Assembly: GCA_021784815.1 (NCBI GenBank)
Contig: JAJYHK010000013.1
Span: forward strand, 1-35,479
Direction: 5' to 3'
Length of the DNA stretch: 35,479 nucleotides
Source: a bacterium
GTDB lineage: Bacteria > Patescibacteriota > Minisyncoccia > Phycocordibacterales > Phycocordibacteraceae
Numbering within the stretch: position 1 is the stretch's first letter; each line of letters begins with the position of its first letter. Of the stretch, positions 26,014-33,714 are shown one piece after another. The notes beneath the pieces were generated by a model, which was not told the DNA's origin, ran no database searches, and saw only the letters and a list, made by a program, of their open reading frames with translations. The position numbers and the translations under genes are program-made.

Positions 26014-27633
26014 TCATACGGTGTGCGAGACCTGCGCGGGGACGGGGACGGTGAGCGTAGCGTGCGTACCGCCCGACGCGTTCGGCACGAGACGAACCGT
26101 ACCCCCATGCGCGTGCGCAATCGATTGTGCGATATAGAGCCCGAGGCCGGATCCGTCCGTAACCATGCGGCGCGCATACTCGCTACGGAAAAAGCGCTCA
26201 AAGAGATGCGCTTGATCCTCTGGGCGTATGCCGATACCTGTATCGAGAACCTCGATACGCGCGCTCCCTGTCGATTGAACGAGCCGCACTCTGACCGACC
26301 CCCCGCTCGGGGTATATTTAAGCGCGTTATCGAGCAGGTTCTCAATGGCCATAGTGAACCGGTCGCGATCGAAGCGTGCTGGAACAGCTTCCGCAGGGAG
26401 CTCGATCAATAGCGTGACCTTTTTCTGATCGGCCTCATGCGCGAACGCCGCGCTAACCGAACGTACGACCTCTCGAAGATCGCCCTCTGCAAACGAGTAC
26501 GGCGCGTCGCTGTTCTCGGCGCAAGCTGCGCGCAAAAGGTCATCAACGAGGTCAGTCATGTGCTTCGCTGCCTCGTTCCCCTTCACCACAAGCTCTCGAT
26601 TCTCGGGTGAAAGCGACGCATCGGCGCCGAGCAGACTAAGTACCCAGCGCACGGCGGAGAGCGGGGTTCGGAGCTGATGAGCGGCAACGCTGACGAACTC
26701 CGATTTCGCTCGATCGATCGTGAGCCGGGCGAGCTTCTTCTGCGTGCGCATTTCGACTACGACCGATCGCAAGAGAAAAACGCCGAGGAGGAGCACCACG
26801 GCGAAGAGTGCGAGATCCGGAATGGCAGCGGCAAGCGTCGGATCGAGGAGGACACGGAAGAAGGTAAGGCTCCAGAGCGCAAAGACGAGCACCTGCGCCG
26901 CGGCGACCTGGAGATTGAGGAGCCGATACCGCTGCATCGCGTAGAGCACCGCGAAGACGAAAATCGGGTACCCAAGGTCCCCTATTACGGGATAGAACGG
27001 TACTCCGTACCACGAAGTAAACCTCGTACCGCCGAATACAAAACCAAGCGTCATGCTCGCGAAAAGGATCTGCCCGCGTCGGCGATCCAACGGATCACTC
27101 CCCGCATGAGCGCGGACTACAAGCAATATCGCGGAAAACACGGTGATAGCTATGTAGTAGCCGATAAGTACGCCCATCAGCGGACCTGCGCGGGGAGCGA
27201 GCACTACCTGGGTCGATCCGCTAACTATCCCCACTACAAGGTGCGTCCCAAGAAGCAAATCGCTCGCGAGCACCGCAAGGAGCGCGGCGCCCCCAGCATA
27301 CCCGATGTTAACCAGTATTTGTGTCACGCGACGAAGCGGTACGCGCTCGGTTAGGTACGCGACTGCAAAGTGGAGCTCGGCGAGGTTGAGGCACACGATG
27401 CCCACCACCGAGAGAGCTCGCAGCTCCCGAGCAGCCCACGGGCTAGCGCTCAGGTAGTAAAAGAAGCCAAACCACGCCCAGAGCATGCTCGCGAGCAAGA
27501 TGAGCACGAGCGAAATGCCGAGACGCTCCTTACGCGCGCTCAAGAAGACAAAGAGAGTAAGCACCGTCGCGAGAAATGCAGCAACCCCGATACCGCTCGA
27601 TTGTACGAGTGCCGGACTGAAAACCAGACCCAT
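26014..27633 (-). CDS. Membrane histidine kinase with multi-TM sensor
   Basis: A 539-residue kinase. The first ~295 residues hold seven or eight membrane segments (about 12-32, 38-60, 73-93, 107-127, 153-173, 187-205, 218-235, 245-290), similar to the 7TM sensor type of histidine kinases. HisKA follows with H319 in SVAAHQLRTPLSAVRW, then N box (IENLLDNALKYTPSGG), G1 (DTGIGI) and G2 (GSGLGLYI). No regulator gene adjoins; its H-box matches that of the FIST-linked kinase. uvrA begins 61 nt downstream with its own promoter. The signal is unknown. Confidence 0.93.
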   Translation of the reverse strand: MGLVFSPALVQSSGIGVAAFLATVLTLFVFLSARKERLGISLVLILLASMLWAWFGFFYYLSASPWAARELRALSVVGIVCLNLAELHFAVAYLTERVPLRRVTQILVNIGYAGGAALLAVLASDLLLGTHLVVGIVSGSTQVVLAPRAGPLMGVLIGYYIAITVFSAILLVVRAHAGSDPLDRRRGQILFASMTLGFVFGGTRFTSWYGVPFYPVIGDLGYPIFVFAVLYAMQRYRLLNLQVAAAQVLVFALWSLTFFRVLLDPTLAAAIPDLALFAVVLLLGVFLLRSVVVEMRTQKKLARLTIDRAKSEFVSVAAHQLRTPLSAVRWVLSLLGADASLSPENRELVVKGNEAAKHMTDLVDDLLRAACAENSDAPYSFAEGDLREVVRSVSAAFAHEADQKKVTLLIELPAEAVPARFDRDRFTMAIENLLDNALKYTPSGGSVRVRLVQSTGSARIEVLDTGIGIRPEDQAHLFERFFRSEYARRMVTDGSGLGLYIAQSIAHAHGGTVRLVPNASGGTHATLTVPVPAQVSHTV

Positions 27634-27640
27634 GCCTCTA

Positions 27641-27679
27641 AGCGTAACATGCGTGCCGGTCCCTCCTGCGGACGCATGT
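27641..27679 (-). promoter_or_regulatory. Promoter and inverted repeat before the membrane kinase
   Basis: Extended -10 TGTTACGCT (27641-27649) gives a 1-nt leader. Directly upstream, ACATGCGT (27647-27654) and ACGCATGT (27672-27679) form an 8-bp inverted repeat with 17-nt spacing over the -35 zone, a plausible operator. Confidence 0.5.
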
Positions 27680-27778
27680 GTCTATAAAAATGAGCGACGG
27701 CCTGCCTGCCTGTTTACATTGTTAGAAAATATGATAGCGTGTGCTACGGACGCTCACTTATGGGAGTCCATAACTCAC

Positions 27779-27784
27779 AGGAGG
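27779..27784 (+). promoter_or_regulatory. Shine-Dalgarno deciding the GTG start
   Basis: AGGAGG, 7 nt before the GTG at 27792. A -10-like TATGAT is at 27730-27735, but no good -35 pairs with it. Confidence 0.75.
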
Positions 27785-27791
27785 ATACGAC

Positions 27792-28355
27792 GTGCCCAGT
27801 ATCTCGCGGCTCGCGGAGCGAGCCAAAGTTGCCGCATTCGGCCTTGCGGCCGCCGCGCTCTTGGCCATCGGCCTCGGCACGGTACCCGCATGGGCGACGC
27901 CCATCAGCCAGGAGTTCAACGAGTCCGGCATCGGGTCTTTCGGCAGCGTGCTGGTATACTCGCCCGACGGTGGGACAATGTCGCTCGCGGCGGTGGGAGC
28001 GCCCTGGTCGGCCCATGCGAACGGCAACGTCGCGTGGCTCGAAGGGTCTGCGCTTACGTCCCTGAACTTCATGATGAACGCGAACGTACCGGTTCCCACG
28101 GACCTTTTCTTCGCGGCGTTCGCTGACGGCATCGGCTCGACCGTGCTCGATACGGCGAATGTCGACTATAACGCTGCCGGCCAGCTGACCATCACCGACC
28201 CCGCGAACGACAGCGGGCCGCAGCTCGTGGCGGCGCTGAACGCCGTGCCGGAGCCCGGCAGCCTCGCGCTGCTCGGCGTTGGTCTGCTCGGACTCGGCCT
28301 CGCGGTCGGTCGCCGCCGCAAGGCAACCACCAGCGTTCTGCCGGCCAGCGTCTGA
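27792..28355 (+). CDS. PEP-CTERM sorting-domain protein
   Basis: A 187-residue exported protein. The signal peptide covers residues 1-35 (hydrophobic AAFGLAAAALLAIGLGTV, cleavage likely after AWA). The middle is a low-complexity Gly/Ala/Asn beta-type region of unknown function. The C-terminus is a textbook PEP-CTERM tail: VPEPGSLALLGVGLLGLGL (152-170) followed by AVGRRRK. Such proteins are processed by exosortase and are linked to exopolysaccharide in Gram-negative bacteria. No exosortase is in the window. Start is GTG with a strong Shine-Dalgarno. The tail, initiation signal and strand all differ from the neighbours, which suggests horizontal transfer. Confidence 0.9.
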   Translation: MPSISRLAERAKVAAFGLAAAALLAIGLGTVPAWATPISQEFNESGIGSFGSVLVYSPDGGTMSLAAVGAPWSAHANGNVAWLEGSALTSLNFMMNANVPVPTDLFFAAFADGIGSTVLDTANVDYNAAGQLTITDPANDSGPQLVAALNAVPEPGSLALLGVGLLGLGLAVGRRRKATTSVLPASV

Positions 28356-28378
28356 CGACGATCCCTGGACTAACAACA

Positions 28379-28422
28379 CGGGCCTGCATCCTTCGGGATG
28401 CAGGCCCGGCTCTTTTCTTTTG
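28379..28422 (+). terminator. Intrinsic terminator of the PEP-CTERM gene
   Basis: A 12-13-bp GC-rich stem (GGGCCTGCATCC / GGATGCAGGCCC) with a TTCG tetraloop, followed by TCTTTTCTTTT. Confidence 0.93.
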
Positions 28423-28429
28423 ATGTCTT

Positions 28430-30472
28430 TTAATGCAACGGCTTGCGCATGCGCGCAGGCTTTTTTGGTTTCGTGCCTTCGAGCTCGTACAGCTCATCGC
28501 GAATGAGCGCCGCAGTCTCGAAGTCGAGCCGCTCGACTGCGTCCGCCATCTCTCGACGTTTTGCTTCAATAAACGCCTTCGGGTCGTCTTTGTATGCGAG
28601 CTTGTCGAGCACAAGGAGCTCGCCCACGGTCTTTTGGTGCTCGCTCCGCATCGTCTCGGCAATGTCGCGGATCTCTTTTTTAACCGTTTGCGGGGTAATG
28701 CCGTGTTCCCGGTTGTAGGCGAGCTGCTGTTCGCGGCGTCGATTCGTTTCGCCAATGGCCCGCTCAAGCGAACCGGTCATCACGTCGGCATACAGGATGA
28801 CCCGCCCCAGCACATTACGCGCCGCACGGCCGATCGTTTGAATGAGGCTCGTCTCGCTGCGCAAAAAACCCTCCTTGTCGGCGTCGAGAATGCCGACCAG
28901 TTCGACCTCGGGCAGGTCGAGCCCCTCGCGCAGGAGGTTGACTCCGACCAGGATATCAAACTGGCCGCGCCGGAACTTCGTGAGGATGTCGATGCGGTCG
29001 ATCGTTTTGACGTCCGAGTGGAGGTATTCGGCCTTGATCTTGCGGTCGCGCAGGAAAGCCGCAAGGTCCTCGGCCATCTGCTTGGTCAAGGTCGTTGCCA
29101 GCACACGGCCGCCGTTTTTAATCGTTTTGTCCGCTTCCTCTATGAAGTCCGCTACCTGGCCCGAATAGCCCGTATGCTCGACGATGCCGCGCACGACGAG
29201 CTCCGGATCAACGAGACCGGTAGGACGAATGATCTGCTCTACCATCTGCGTAGAATGTTCTCGCTCGTAGACGCCCGGCGTCGCGCTCGTATAAATGCTT
29301 TCGCCAACGCGCTCCTCAAACTCTTCAAAGGTAAGCGGGCGGTTGTCGCGGGCGCTCGGGAGGCGAAATCCGTGCTCAATGAGCACATCTTTGCGGGAAC
29401 GATCTCCCGCGTACATACCGCCAATCTGCGGGATCGTCACGTGCGATTCGTCGATGACCGTCAGGAAGCCGGGATCACAGCGCTTGAAATAGTCGAGCAG
29501 CGTGTATGGCGGTTCGTCCGGCTTGCGGCCGTCGAAGTGGCGCGAGTAGTTCTCGATGCCGTTCGTGTAGCCAAGTTCGCGAATGAGCGCAATGTCGTGG
29601 AGCGTACGCCGCTTCAAGCGTTCCGCTTCAAGCGGCTTTTCTTCCCGCTTGAACTTGGCGAGTTGCTCGTCAAGCTCTTCCTTGATGTCCCGGAGCGCAC
29701 GGTCGCGCTCCTCCTCGTTCGTCACGAAGTGTTTGGCGGGAAAGACAAAGAGCGACTCCGGTTGGCGTACTTTGGCGCGCGATATCGGATCGAGCTGCTC
29801 AATGCGTTCGATCTCGGTTCCGGAGAAAGTAACACGATAGAGCGCTCGCTCGTTGACCGGCATGAACTCGAGCGCGTTCCCTATCGCCCGCAGTTGGCCT
29901 GGCTCTAGATCGGCAGTCGTACGCTCGAAGTAAATGCCGATAAGTTTGCGAATGAGCGACGCGCGATCTTCGTCAGCGCCCGCGGCGATCTTGACATGCA
30001 CTTTCTCATATTCCTCAGGCGAGCCGAGGCCGTATATCGCAGAAACCGATGCGACGATGATGACATCCTTGCGCGTGAGGAGCGCCTGGGTCGCCGCGTG
30101 GCGGAGCCGGTCGATCTCGGCGTTCACCATCGCCTCTTTCTCGATATAGGTATCCGAATGCGCGATATACGCTTCCGGCTGGTAGTAATCGTAGTAGGAG
30201 ACGAAGTAGTGGACCGCGTTCTCCGGAAAGAATTCTCGGTACTCCTGCGCGAGCTGAGCGGCAAGCGTCTTATTGTGAGCGAGCACAAGGGTCGGCTTCT
30301 CGCGCCGCGCGATGATGTTTGCGACCGTGAACGTCTTGCCCGAGCCGGTCACCCCGAGAAGCGTCTGCTGACGCATTCCTTTTTCGAGTCCCGCGGTAAG
30401 GGCCGTAATTGCGGCCGGCTGGTCGCCGGCCGGCGGAAAGGGCGTCTGCAGCGTAAATACTTGACGCGTCAT
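28430..30472 (-). CDS. uvrB: Excinuclease UvrB
   Basis: A 680-residue helicase-like damage verifier of nucleotide excision repair. Walker A GVTGSGKT is at 40-47, the beta-hairpin with the conserved tyrosines ([10 protein letters not shown]) is at 93-102, the DEAD-type box is VIDESHV, and the helicase C-terminal half has the usual motifs ([22 protein letters not shown]). A C-terminal UVR motif for UvrC contact (about 635-665) is present. Full length for the family. Its start coincides with the predicted transcript start. Confidence 0.98.
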   Translation of the reverse strand: MTRQVFTLQTPFPPAGDQPAAITALTAGLEKGMRQQTLLGVTGSGKTFTVANIIARREKPTLVLAHNKTLAAQLAQEYREFFPENAVHYFVSYYDYYQPEAYIAHSDTYIEKEAMVNAEIDRLRHAATQALLTRKDVIIVASVSAIYGLGSPEEYEKVHVKIAAGADEDRASLIRKLIGIYFERTTADLEPGQLRAIGNALEFMPVNERALYRVTFSGTEIERIEQLDPISRAKVRQPESLFVFPAKHFVTNEEERDRALRDIKEELDEQLAKFKREEKPLEAERLKRRTLHDIALIRELGYTNGIENYSRHFDGRKPDEPPYTLLDYFKRCDPGFLTVIDESHVTIPQIGGMYAGDRSRKDVLIEHGFRLPSARDNRPLTFEEFEERVGESIYTSATPGVYEREHSTQMVEQIIRPTGLVDPELVVRGIVEHTGYSGQVADFIEEADKTIKNGGRVLATTLTKQMAEDLAAFLRDRKIKAEYLHSDVKTIDRIDILTKFRRGQFDILVGVNLLREGLDLPEVELVGILDADKEGFLRSETSLIQTIGRAARNVLGRVILYADVMTGSLERAIGETNRRREQQLAYNREHGITPQTVKKEIRDIAETMRSEHQKTVGELLVLDKLAYKDDPKAFIEAKRREMADAVERLDFETAALIRDELYELEGTKPKKPARMRKPLH

Positions 30473-30488
30473 CGTCTAAATGTACGAT
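30461..30488 (+). promoter_or_regulatory. Promoter of the small gene divergent from uvrB
   Basis: -35 TTGACG (30461-30466), 16-nt spacer, -10 TACGAT (30483-30488). It overlaps the first codons and -10 of uvrB, so the two directions should compete. Confidence 0.55.
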
Positions 30489-30508
30489 ACTCACAGTTTT
30501 TTGTACAA
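30479..30508 (-). promoter_or_regulatory. Promoter of uvrB
   Basis: -10 TACATT (30479-30484), -35 TTGTAC (30503-30508), 18-nt spacer. Predicted start is the A of the uvrB ATG. Confidence 0.6.
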
Positions 30509-30520
30509 AACGGAATGGGA

Positions 30521-30874
30521 ATGAGGTGCTCCGTGACCGCTACTGTTGTCGTGCTCAATCTTCCTCCTGCCCGCGAGCGGCAGGTTCTACTCGCCAAGCA
30601 GATGCTTGCACCGCACTGGAGATTGTTACAATCCGACCTTGTCGAATGGCGGGAAATAGAATCCTCCATTATGGCCAAGGTCCGCAACGCGCTTCACCGC
30701 CACGAATCTCCCGATGCGCCCACCAAAGCGCTGGATAATTTCGTATCTATCCTCTCAGAAACCAGTGCCGCGTTCGAACGTGTTGTGCATCTACCATGGC
30801 AACATTGCGTTGCCGAGGCCACAAAGCATTTTGGCGAATCGGCGGTTCAGGCAGCGCTCCGTTCCCTTGAATAA
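30521..30874 (+). CDS. Unknown small protein divergent from uvrB
   Basis: A soluble protein of about 117 residues that I do not recognise, probably helical, with many His, Glu and Arg. It begins MRCSVTATVVVLNLPPARER if the ATG at 30521 is used. An in-frame ATG at 30515 and a GTG at 30533 (preceded by GAGGTG) are alternatives. Support comes from a good promoter, codon-like composition and a strong terminator just after the stop. The frame continues far upstream, but that part lies opposite uvrB and is not coding. It may be co-regulated with uvrB through the shared promoter region. Confidence 0.6.
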   Translation: MRCSVTATVVVLNLPPARERQVLLAKQMLAPHWRLLQSDLVEWREIESSIMAKVRNALHRHESPDAPTKALDNFVSILSETSAAFERVVHLPWQHCVAEATKHFGESAVQAALRSLE

Positions 30875-30892
30875 ACACCGTGCGCGGCGCTT

Positions 30893-30923
30893 GCAGCCGA
30901 CCTTCGGGTCGGCTGTCTATTTT
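30893..30923. terminator. Terminator between the small gene and tgt
   Basis: GCAGCCGACC / GGTCGGCTGT with a TTCG loop, followed by CTATTTT on the plus strand. The convergent tgt gene stops at its edge, so it may serve both. Confidence 0.8.
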
Positions 30924-32197
30924 GCGCAGTATTGACGGACAAAACCCTCGCGGTAGACATCAAAACGATCCTCAAGAATCGCCGCGCGTGCGCCGGCAAC
31001 AAGCTGCAAAAGAAATCCGAGATTGTGCATTGAACAAATGACCGCGCCCAGTATTTCGTTGCTGCGCAAGAGGTGGGAGACGTACGCTCGGGTGAAGCCT
31101 TCCGTTCCCGGCACACGCTGCTCGGGATCGAGCGGCGTAAAGTTGTTTTTGAACTGCTCGTTCGTGAGCGCAATCGGCCCGCGTTTCGTGTAAATAGTGC
31201 CGTGGCGGCCGAGGCGGGTCGGCGCCACGCAATCAAACACATCGACACCACGCGCGATCCCCAGCAAGACGTCGCTCGGTTCCCCTACGCCGAGCCCATG
31301 CACCGGCAGCTCCGGCGGAATCTCGCTGAGCATCGCGAGCGCTGATTCGAGCGAGTTCTCGCCGTACTTCTTGCTAAAGGAGCCGCCGAGTCCAAAACCA
31401 TCGAAGCCCATCTCGCCGATCGCCTTCGCGCTCTCACGGCGCAAGTCATCGAATTGCCCGCCCTGGGCAATGCCGAAGATCATCTGCTTTTGCGACGCAT
31501 CGATATTTTGCCGGTGCGCCTTGAGCGAGCGTTCGGCCCATCGATGGGTACGGTGCATGGCGTCGCGCTGATACTCGTAGGACTCCGTCGGCGCGGTACA
31601 CTCATCAAACGCGAAAAAAATGTCTGCACCAAGCGCGTGCTGAATCTCTACGGAGCGCTCCGGCGTAAACCGATGGAGCGAGCCGTCGATGTGCGAGGTA
31701 AACGTGACGCCCTCGTCGTCAATCATGGCAAGCTGTCCGTGCTGACTCGCCAATTCTTCGTCATAGACCGCTGGGGCCCGAGGTTGCTGAATTAAACGGT
31801 CTGATTGAGGCGAAGCCGACCCGAGGACCTTTTGGGAAGCAGCCTCTGGCTCTGGCGCAAATTTCGAAATCTTTTTCCCAAACGCAGCACCAAGCGAGAA
31901 CACCTGGAACCCGCCCGAGTCGGTAATGGTCGGGCCATTCCAGTTCATAAACGGCGCTACACCCCCGGCCTGTTTAACAAGCTTCTCGCCTGGCTTTAGG
32001 TAGAGGTGGTACGTATTTGCAAGCACGATCTGCGCACCAACTGCGCGCAGATCGTGCGGCAGCATTCCTTTTACGCTCCCGCGCGTCCCTACCGGTGAAA
32101 ACGCCGGCGTATGCACGTCGCCGTGCGGCGTATGTAATATGCCCGCCCGGGCGCCGCCGGGTTTAAGCCGCTTCTCTATATGAAATGAAAATCGCAT
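30917..32197 (-). CDS. tgt: tRNA-guanine transglycosylase with insert, Cys zinc ligands absent
   Basis: A 426-residue TIM-barrel enzyme of the queuine family, which swaps guanine 34 of certain tRNAs for a 7-deazaguanine base. The general base D93 (TDSGGFQVFS) and the nucleophile D322 (FDCVAPTRLGRHG) are present. Two departures are clear. Residues about 112-159 are an additional Ala/Pro/Gln-rich segment between KKIS and DEGVTF. The zinc site, normally DPxCxCxxC, reads DPEQRVPGT, so all three cysteines are replaced (Q360, V362, T365) while H375 remains. The start at 32197 gives the normal N-terminus. No other queuosine genes are in view. Confidence 0.9.
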   Translation of the reverse strand: MRFSFHIEKRLKPGGARAGILHTPHGDVHTPAFSPVGTRGSVKGMLPHDLRAVGAQIVLANTYHLYLKPGEKLVKQAGGVAPFMNWNGPTITDSGGFQVFSLGAAFGKKISKFAPEPEAASQKVLGSASPQSDRLIQQPRAPAVYDEELASQHGQLAMIDDEGVTFTSHIDGSLHRFTPERSVEIQHALGADIFFAFDECTAPTESYEYQRDAMHRTHRWAERSLKAHRQNIDASQKQMIFGIAQGGQFDDLRRESAKAIGEMGFDGFGLGGSFSKKYGENSLESALAMLSEIPPELPVHGLGVGEPSDVLLGIARGVDVFDCVAPTRLGRHGTIYTKRGPIALTNEQFKNNFTPLDPEQRVPGTEGFTRAYVSHLLRSNEILGAVICSMHNLGFLLQLVAGARAAILEDRFDVYREGFVRQYCAK

Positions 32198-32207
32198 TAC
32201 GTTCTGA

Positions 32208-32216
32208 AGCCTAACA
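32208..32216 (-). promoter_or_regulatory. Extended -10 of tgt
   Basis: TGTTAGGCT, predicted 4-nt leader. A second -10-like TATAAA lies about 16 nt upstream, emerging from the tail of the preceding terminator. Confidence 0.5.
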
Positions 32217-32225
32217 GATTTATAC

Positions 32226-32280
32226 AAAAAGAAACCGCCTCCCCATGTAGGTTTGGCGGCCCAGTGAACAACGTCACTGG
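32226..32280 (-). terminator. Tandem hairpins after the lipoprotein gene
   Basis: On the minus strand, CCAGTGA / TCACTGG (6-nt loop) comes first, then CCGCC / GGCGG (about 15-nt loop) followed by TTTCTTTTT. The second is the terminator proper. Confidence 0.65.
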
Positions 32281-32310
32281 TGTATAGCAACTCGCCCAGT
32301 GCACAGAGTC

Positions 32311-33057
32311 TTACGGCCGCGTCGGATCAGACGGGGGCGGCAGGGGGGCATTGGTCGTTGCCGGATGCGTCTCTCCCGACCCCAAAACCGGACCATCGGG
32401 AACGGATGACCCATACCCCACGGGGCGACTCAATGCCGGCGGCGCGGAATCACCCCACCGCTTCCCGTAGTACACGACCTCGACATGAGCCCCCGAGAAC
32501 AACGGGCTCGTATGCACAACGTCATCCCAGAAGTCGCGAGTACAGGTACCAACAGCCGAGGCCATCGCGTAGCTGCCGGTAATGATACCGTTCACGCCAC
32601 CCAGCCCCAGTTCGGTCAGGCCTCCATAGAGGCCATAGGTTCCAACCGTCGCGGCCGCTCCGAACGCCGCATGTGCGCCGACGCCGGTACCCACGGTGCC
32701 TGCCGCTCCGTATGGCACCGCACTCCCCACGAAGGATTGTACGGGACCCGACAGCTGAGGAGACACTTGATGCTGACAGGAGATGTTGTACTCCTGAATC
32801 TTCATGAAGGCCTGCGGCGACAGATGGCCCCCATTGATATCCGGATTCTGCACAATCGCCACCTGTGCGGAAGCCATCGCGCTGTAGAGGAGACGACCGT
32901 TTTCACTCGCCGTCTTGACCTCGTCCTCCGTCTTTTTGTTGACCTCCGCGTAGCCGTTGAACGGGCTCTGCGCGCAGGCGCTCAAGCTGGCCAATAGAAT
33001 GAGCAGAGACGCGATACGCAGACGCGTACCGAGAACCGCACGGATCTGCACCCGCAT
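32311..33057 (-). CDS. Secreted lipoprotein, Gly/Ala-rich
   Basis: A 248-residue protein with a lipoprotein signal peptide: basic start, hydrophobic core (IASLLILLASLS) and lipobox LSAC with C28 as the lipid-modified residue. The mature part has a helical segment (KKTEDEVKTASENGRLLYSA), a Gly/Ala/Thr-rich hydrophobic middle (about 112-170) resembling glycine-zipper sequences, and a Pro/Ser-rich disordered C-terminus. I do not recognise a family. Expression is of the leader type: promoter at 33115-33143, a leader of about 52 nt with a hairpin, and a strong Shine-Dalgarno (AAGGAGGAG) 4 nt before the ATG. Confidence 0.8.
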   Translation of the reverse strand: MRVQIRAVLGTRLRIASLLILLASLSACAQSPFNGYAEVNKKTEDEVKTASENGRLLYSAMASAQVAIVQNPDINGGHLSPQAFMKIQEYNISCQHQVSPQLSGPVQSFVGSAVPYGAAGTVGTGVGAHAAFGAAATVGTYGLYGGLTELGLGGVNGIITGSYAMASAVGTCTRDFWDDVVHTSPLFSGAHVEVVYYGKRWGDSAPPALSRPVGYGSSVPDGPVLGSGETHPATTNAPLPPPSDPTRP

Positions 33058-33114
33058 TGTACTCCTCCTTCAGGTTGACAGACAAAGACCGCCGGGAGCG
33101 GTACTTCCGACGGT

Positions 33115-33143
33115 CTTATATCACAACTTTCTTATTCTAGCAA
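33115..33143 (-). promoter_or_regulatory. Promoter of the lipoprotein gene
   Basis: -35 TTGCTA (33138-33143), exactly 17 nt, -10 TATAAG (33115-33120), preceded by TG. The leader folds at GACCG / CGGTC, with outer arms AAGACCG / CGGTCTT reaching into the -10; the hairpin could also terminate the upstream FKBP transcript. Confidence 0.65.
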
Positions 33144-33147
33144 GGAC

Positions 33148-33696
33148 TTATTGCCCGGAAGGCGCTTGTACGCTCAACAACTCCACCTCGAAGACGAGCG
33201 TCGAATCCGCTGGAATGACGCCCCCCACTGCCTGGTTGCCGTAGGCGAGCCCGGGGGGAATGACAAGCTTGCGCTTGCCGCCCACTTTCATGCCGACGAT
33301 GCCCTCGTCCCAGCCCTTAATAACCTGCCCCTTGCCAAGGGTAAACGTGAAGCCCGAGCTGCCGTGATTTGCTGATGCATCAAATACTGTGCCGTTCGTG
33401 AGCGATCCAACATAGTTCACCGTCACCGTATCACCCGGCTCCGCTGTCGCGCCCGTGCCGACAATCTCATCGGTAATCTGAAGTCCATCGCTCGTTGTCA
33501 TGGTGGGTGAAGGGGTTGAAGTATCGGTGGTAGTAGTTCCCGTAGAAGGCTGGAGTTGGGCATTGCCAACGGTAGACTGCGGCGCTTGCGCCGTCCTTCC
33601 GGCTGAGCCGAACGGGTTCAGTCCGGGAAAGACAAAGAATACCGCGACGACGATGACTGCTAAACCTACAGCGAGCGCGGTTTGCATCGTTTTCAT
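33148..33696 (-). CDS. Membrane-anchored FKBP-type peptidyl-prolyl isomerase
   Basis: A 182-residue protein. An N-terminal anchor (about 7-26, ALAVGLAVIVVAVFFVFPGL) is followed by a Ser/Thr/Gln-rich linker and a C-terminal FKBP domain (about 70-178). Family marks are GDTVTVNYVGSL, NGTVFDAS, FTFTLGKGQVIKGWDEG, GMKVGGKRKLVIPPGLAYG and FEVELLSV. It would speed folding of exported proteins outside the membrane. It lies 18 nt after the 34062 gene and is probably co-transcribed with it. Confidence 0.95.
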   Translation of the reverse strand: MKTMQTALAVGLAVIVVAVFFVFPGLNPFGSAGRTAQAPQSTVGNAQLQPSTGTTTTDTSTPSPTMTTSDGLQITDEIVGTGATAEPGDTVTVNYVGSLTNGTVFDASANHGSSGFTFTLGKGQVIKGWDEGIVGMKVGGKRKLVIPPGLAYGNQAVGGVIPADSTLVFEVELLSVQAPSGQ

Positions 33697-33714
33697 ATAG
33701 ATTACTACTAGAGG

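Noticed and set aside
25953-26345. Additional 131 residues at the N-terminus of UvrA
   Set aside because: The frame overlaps the 3' end of the membrane kinase gene, the translation is Arg/Ser-rich noise, and the uvrA promoter lies inside it.
29996-30520. Long upstream extension of the small gene divergent from uvrB
   Set aside because: It lies wholly opposite uvrB and is an antisense shadow; the promoter at 30461-30488 places the start later.
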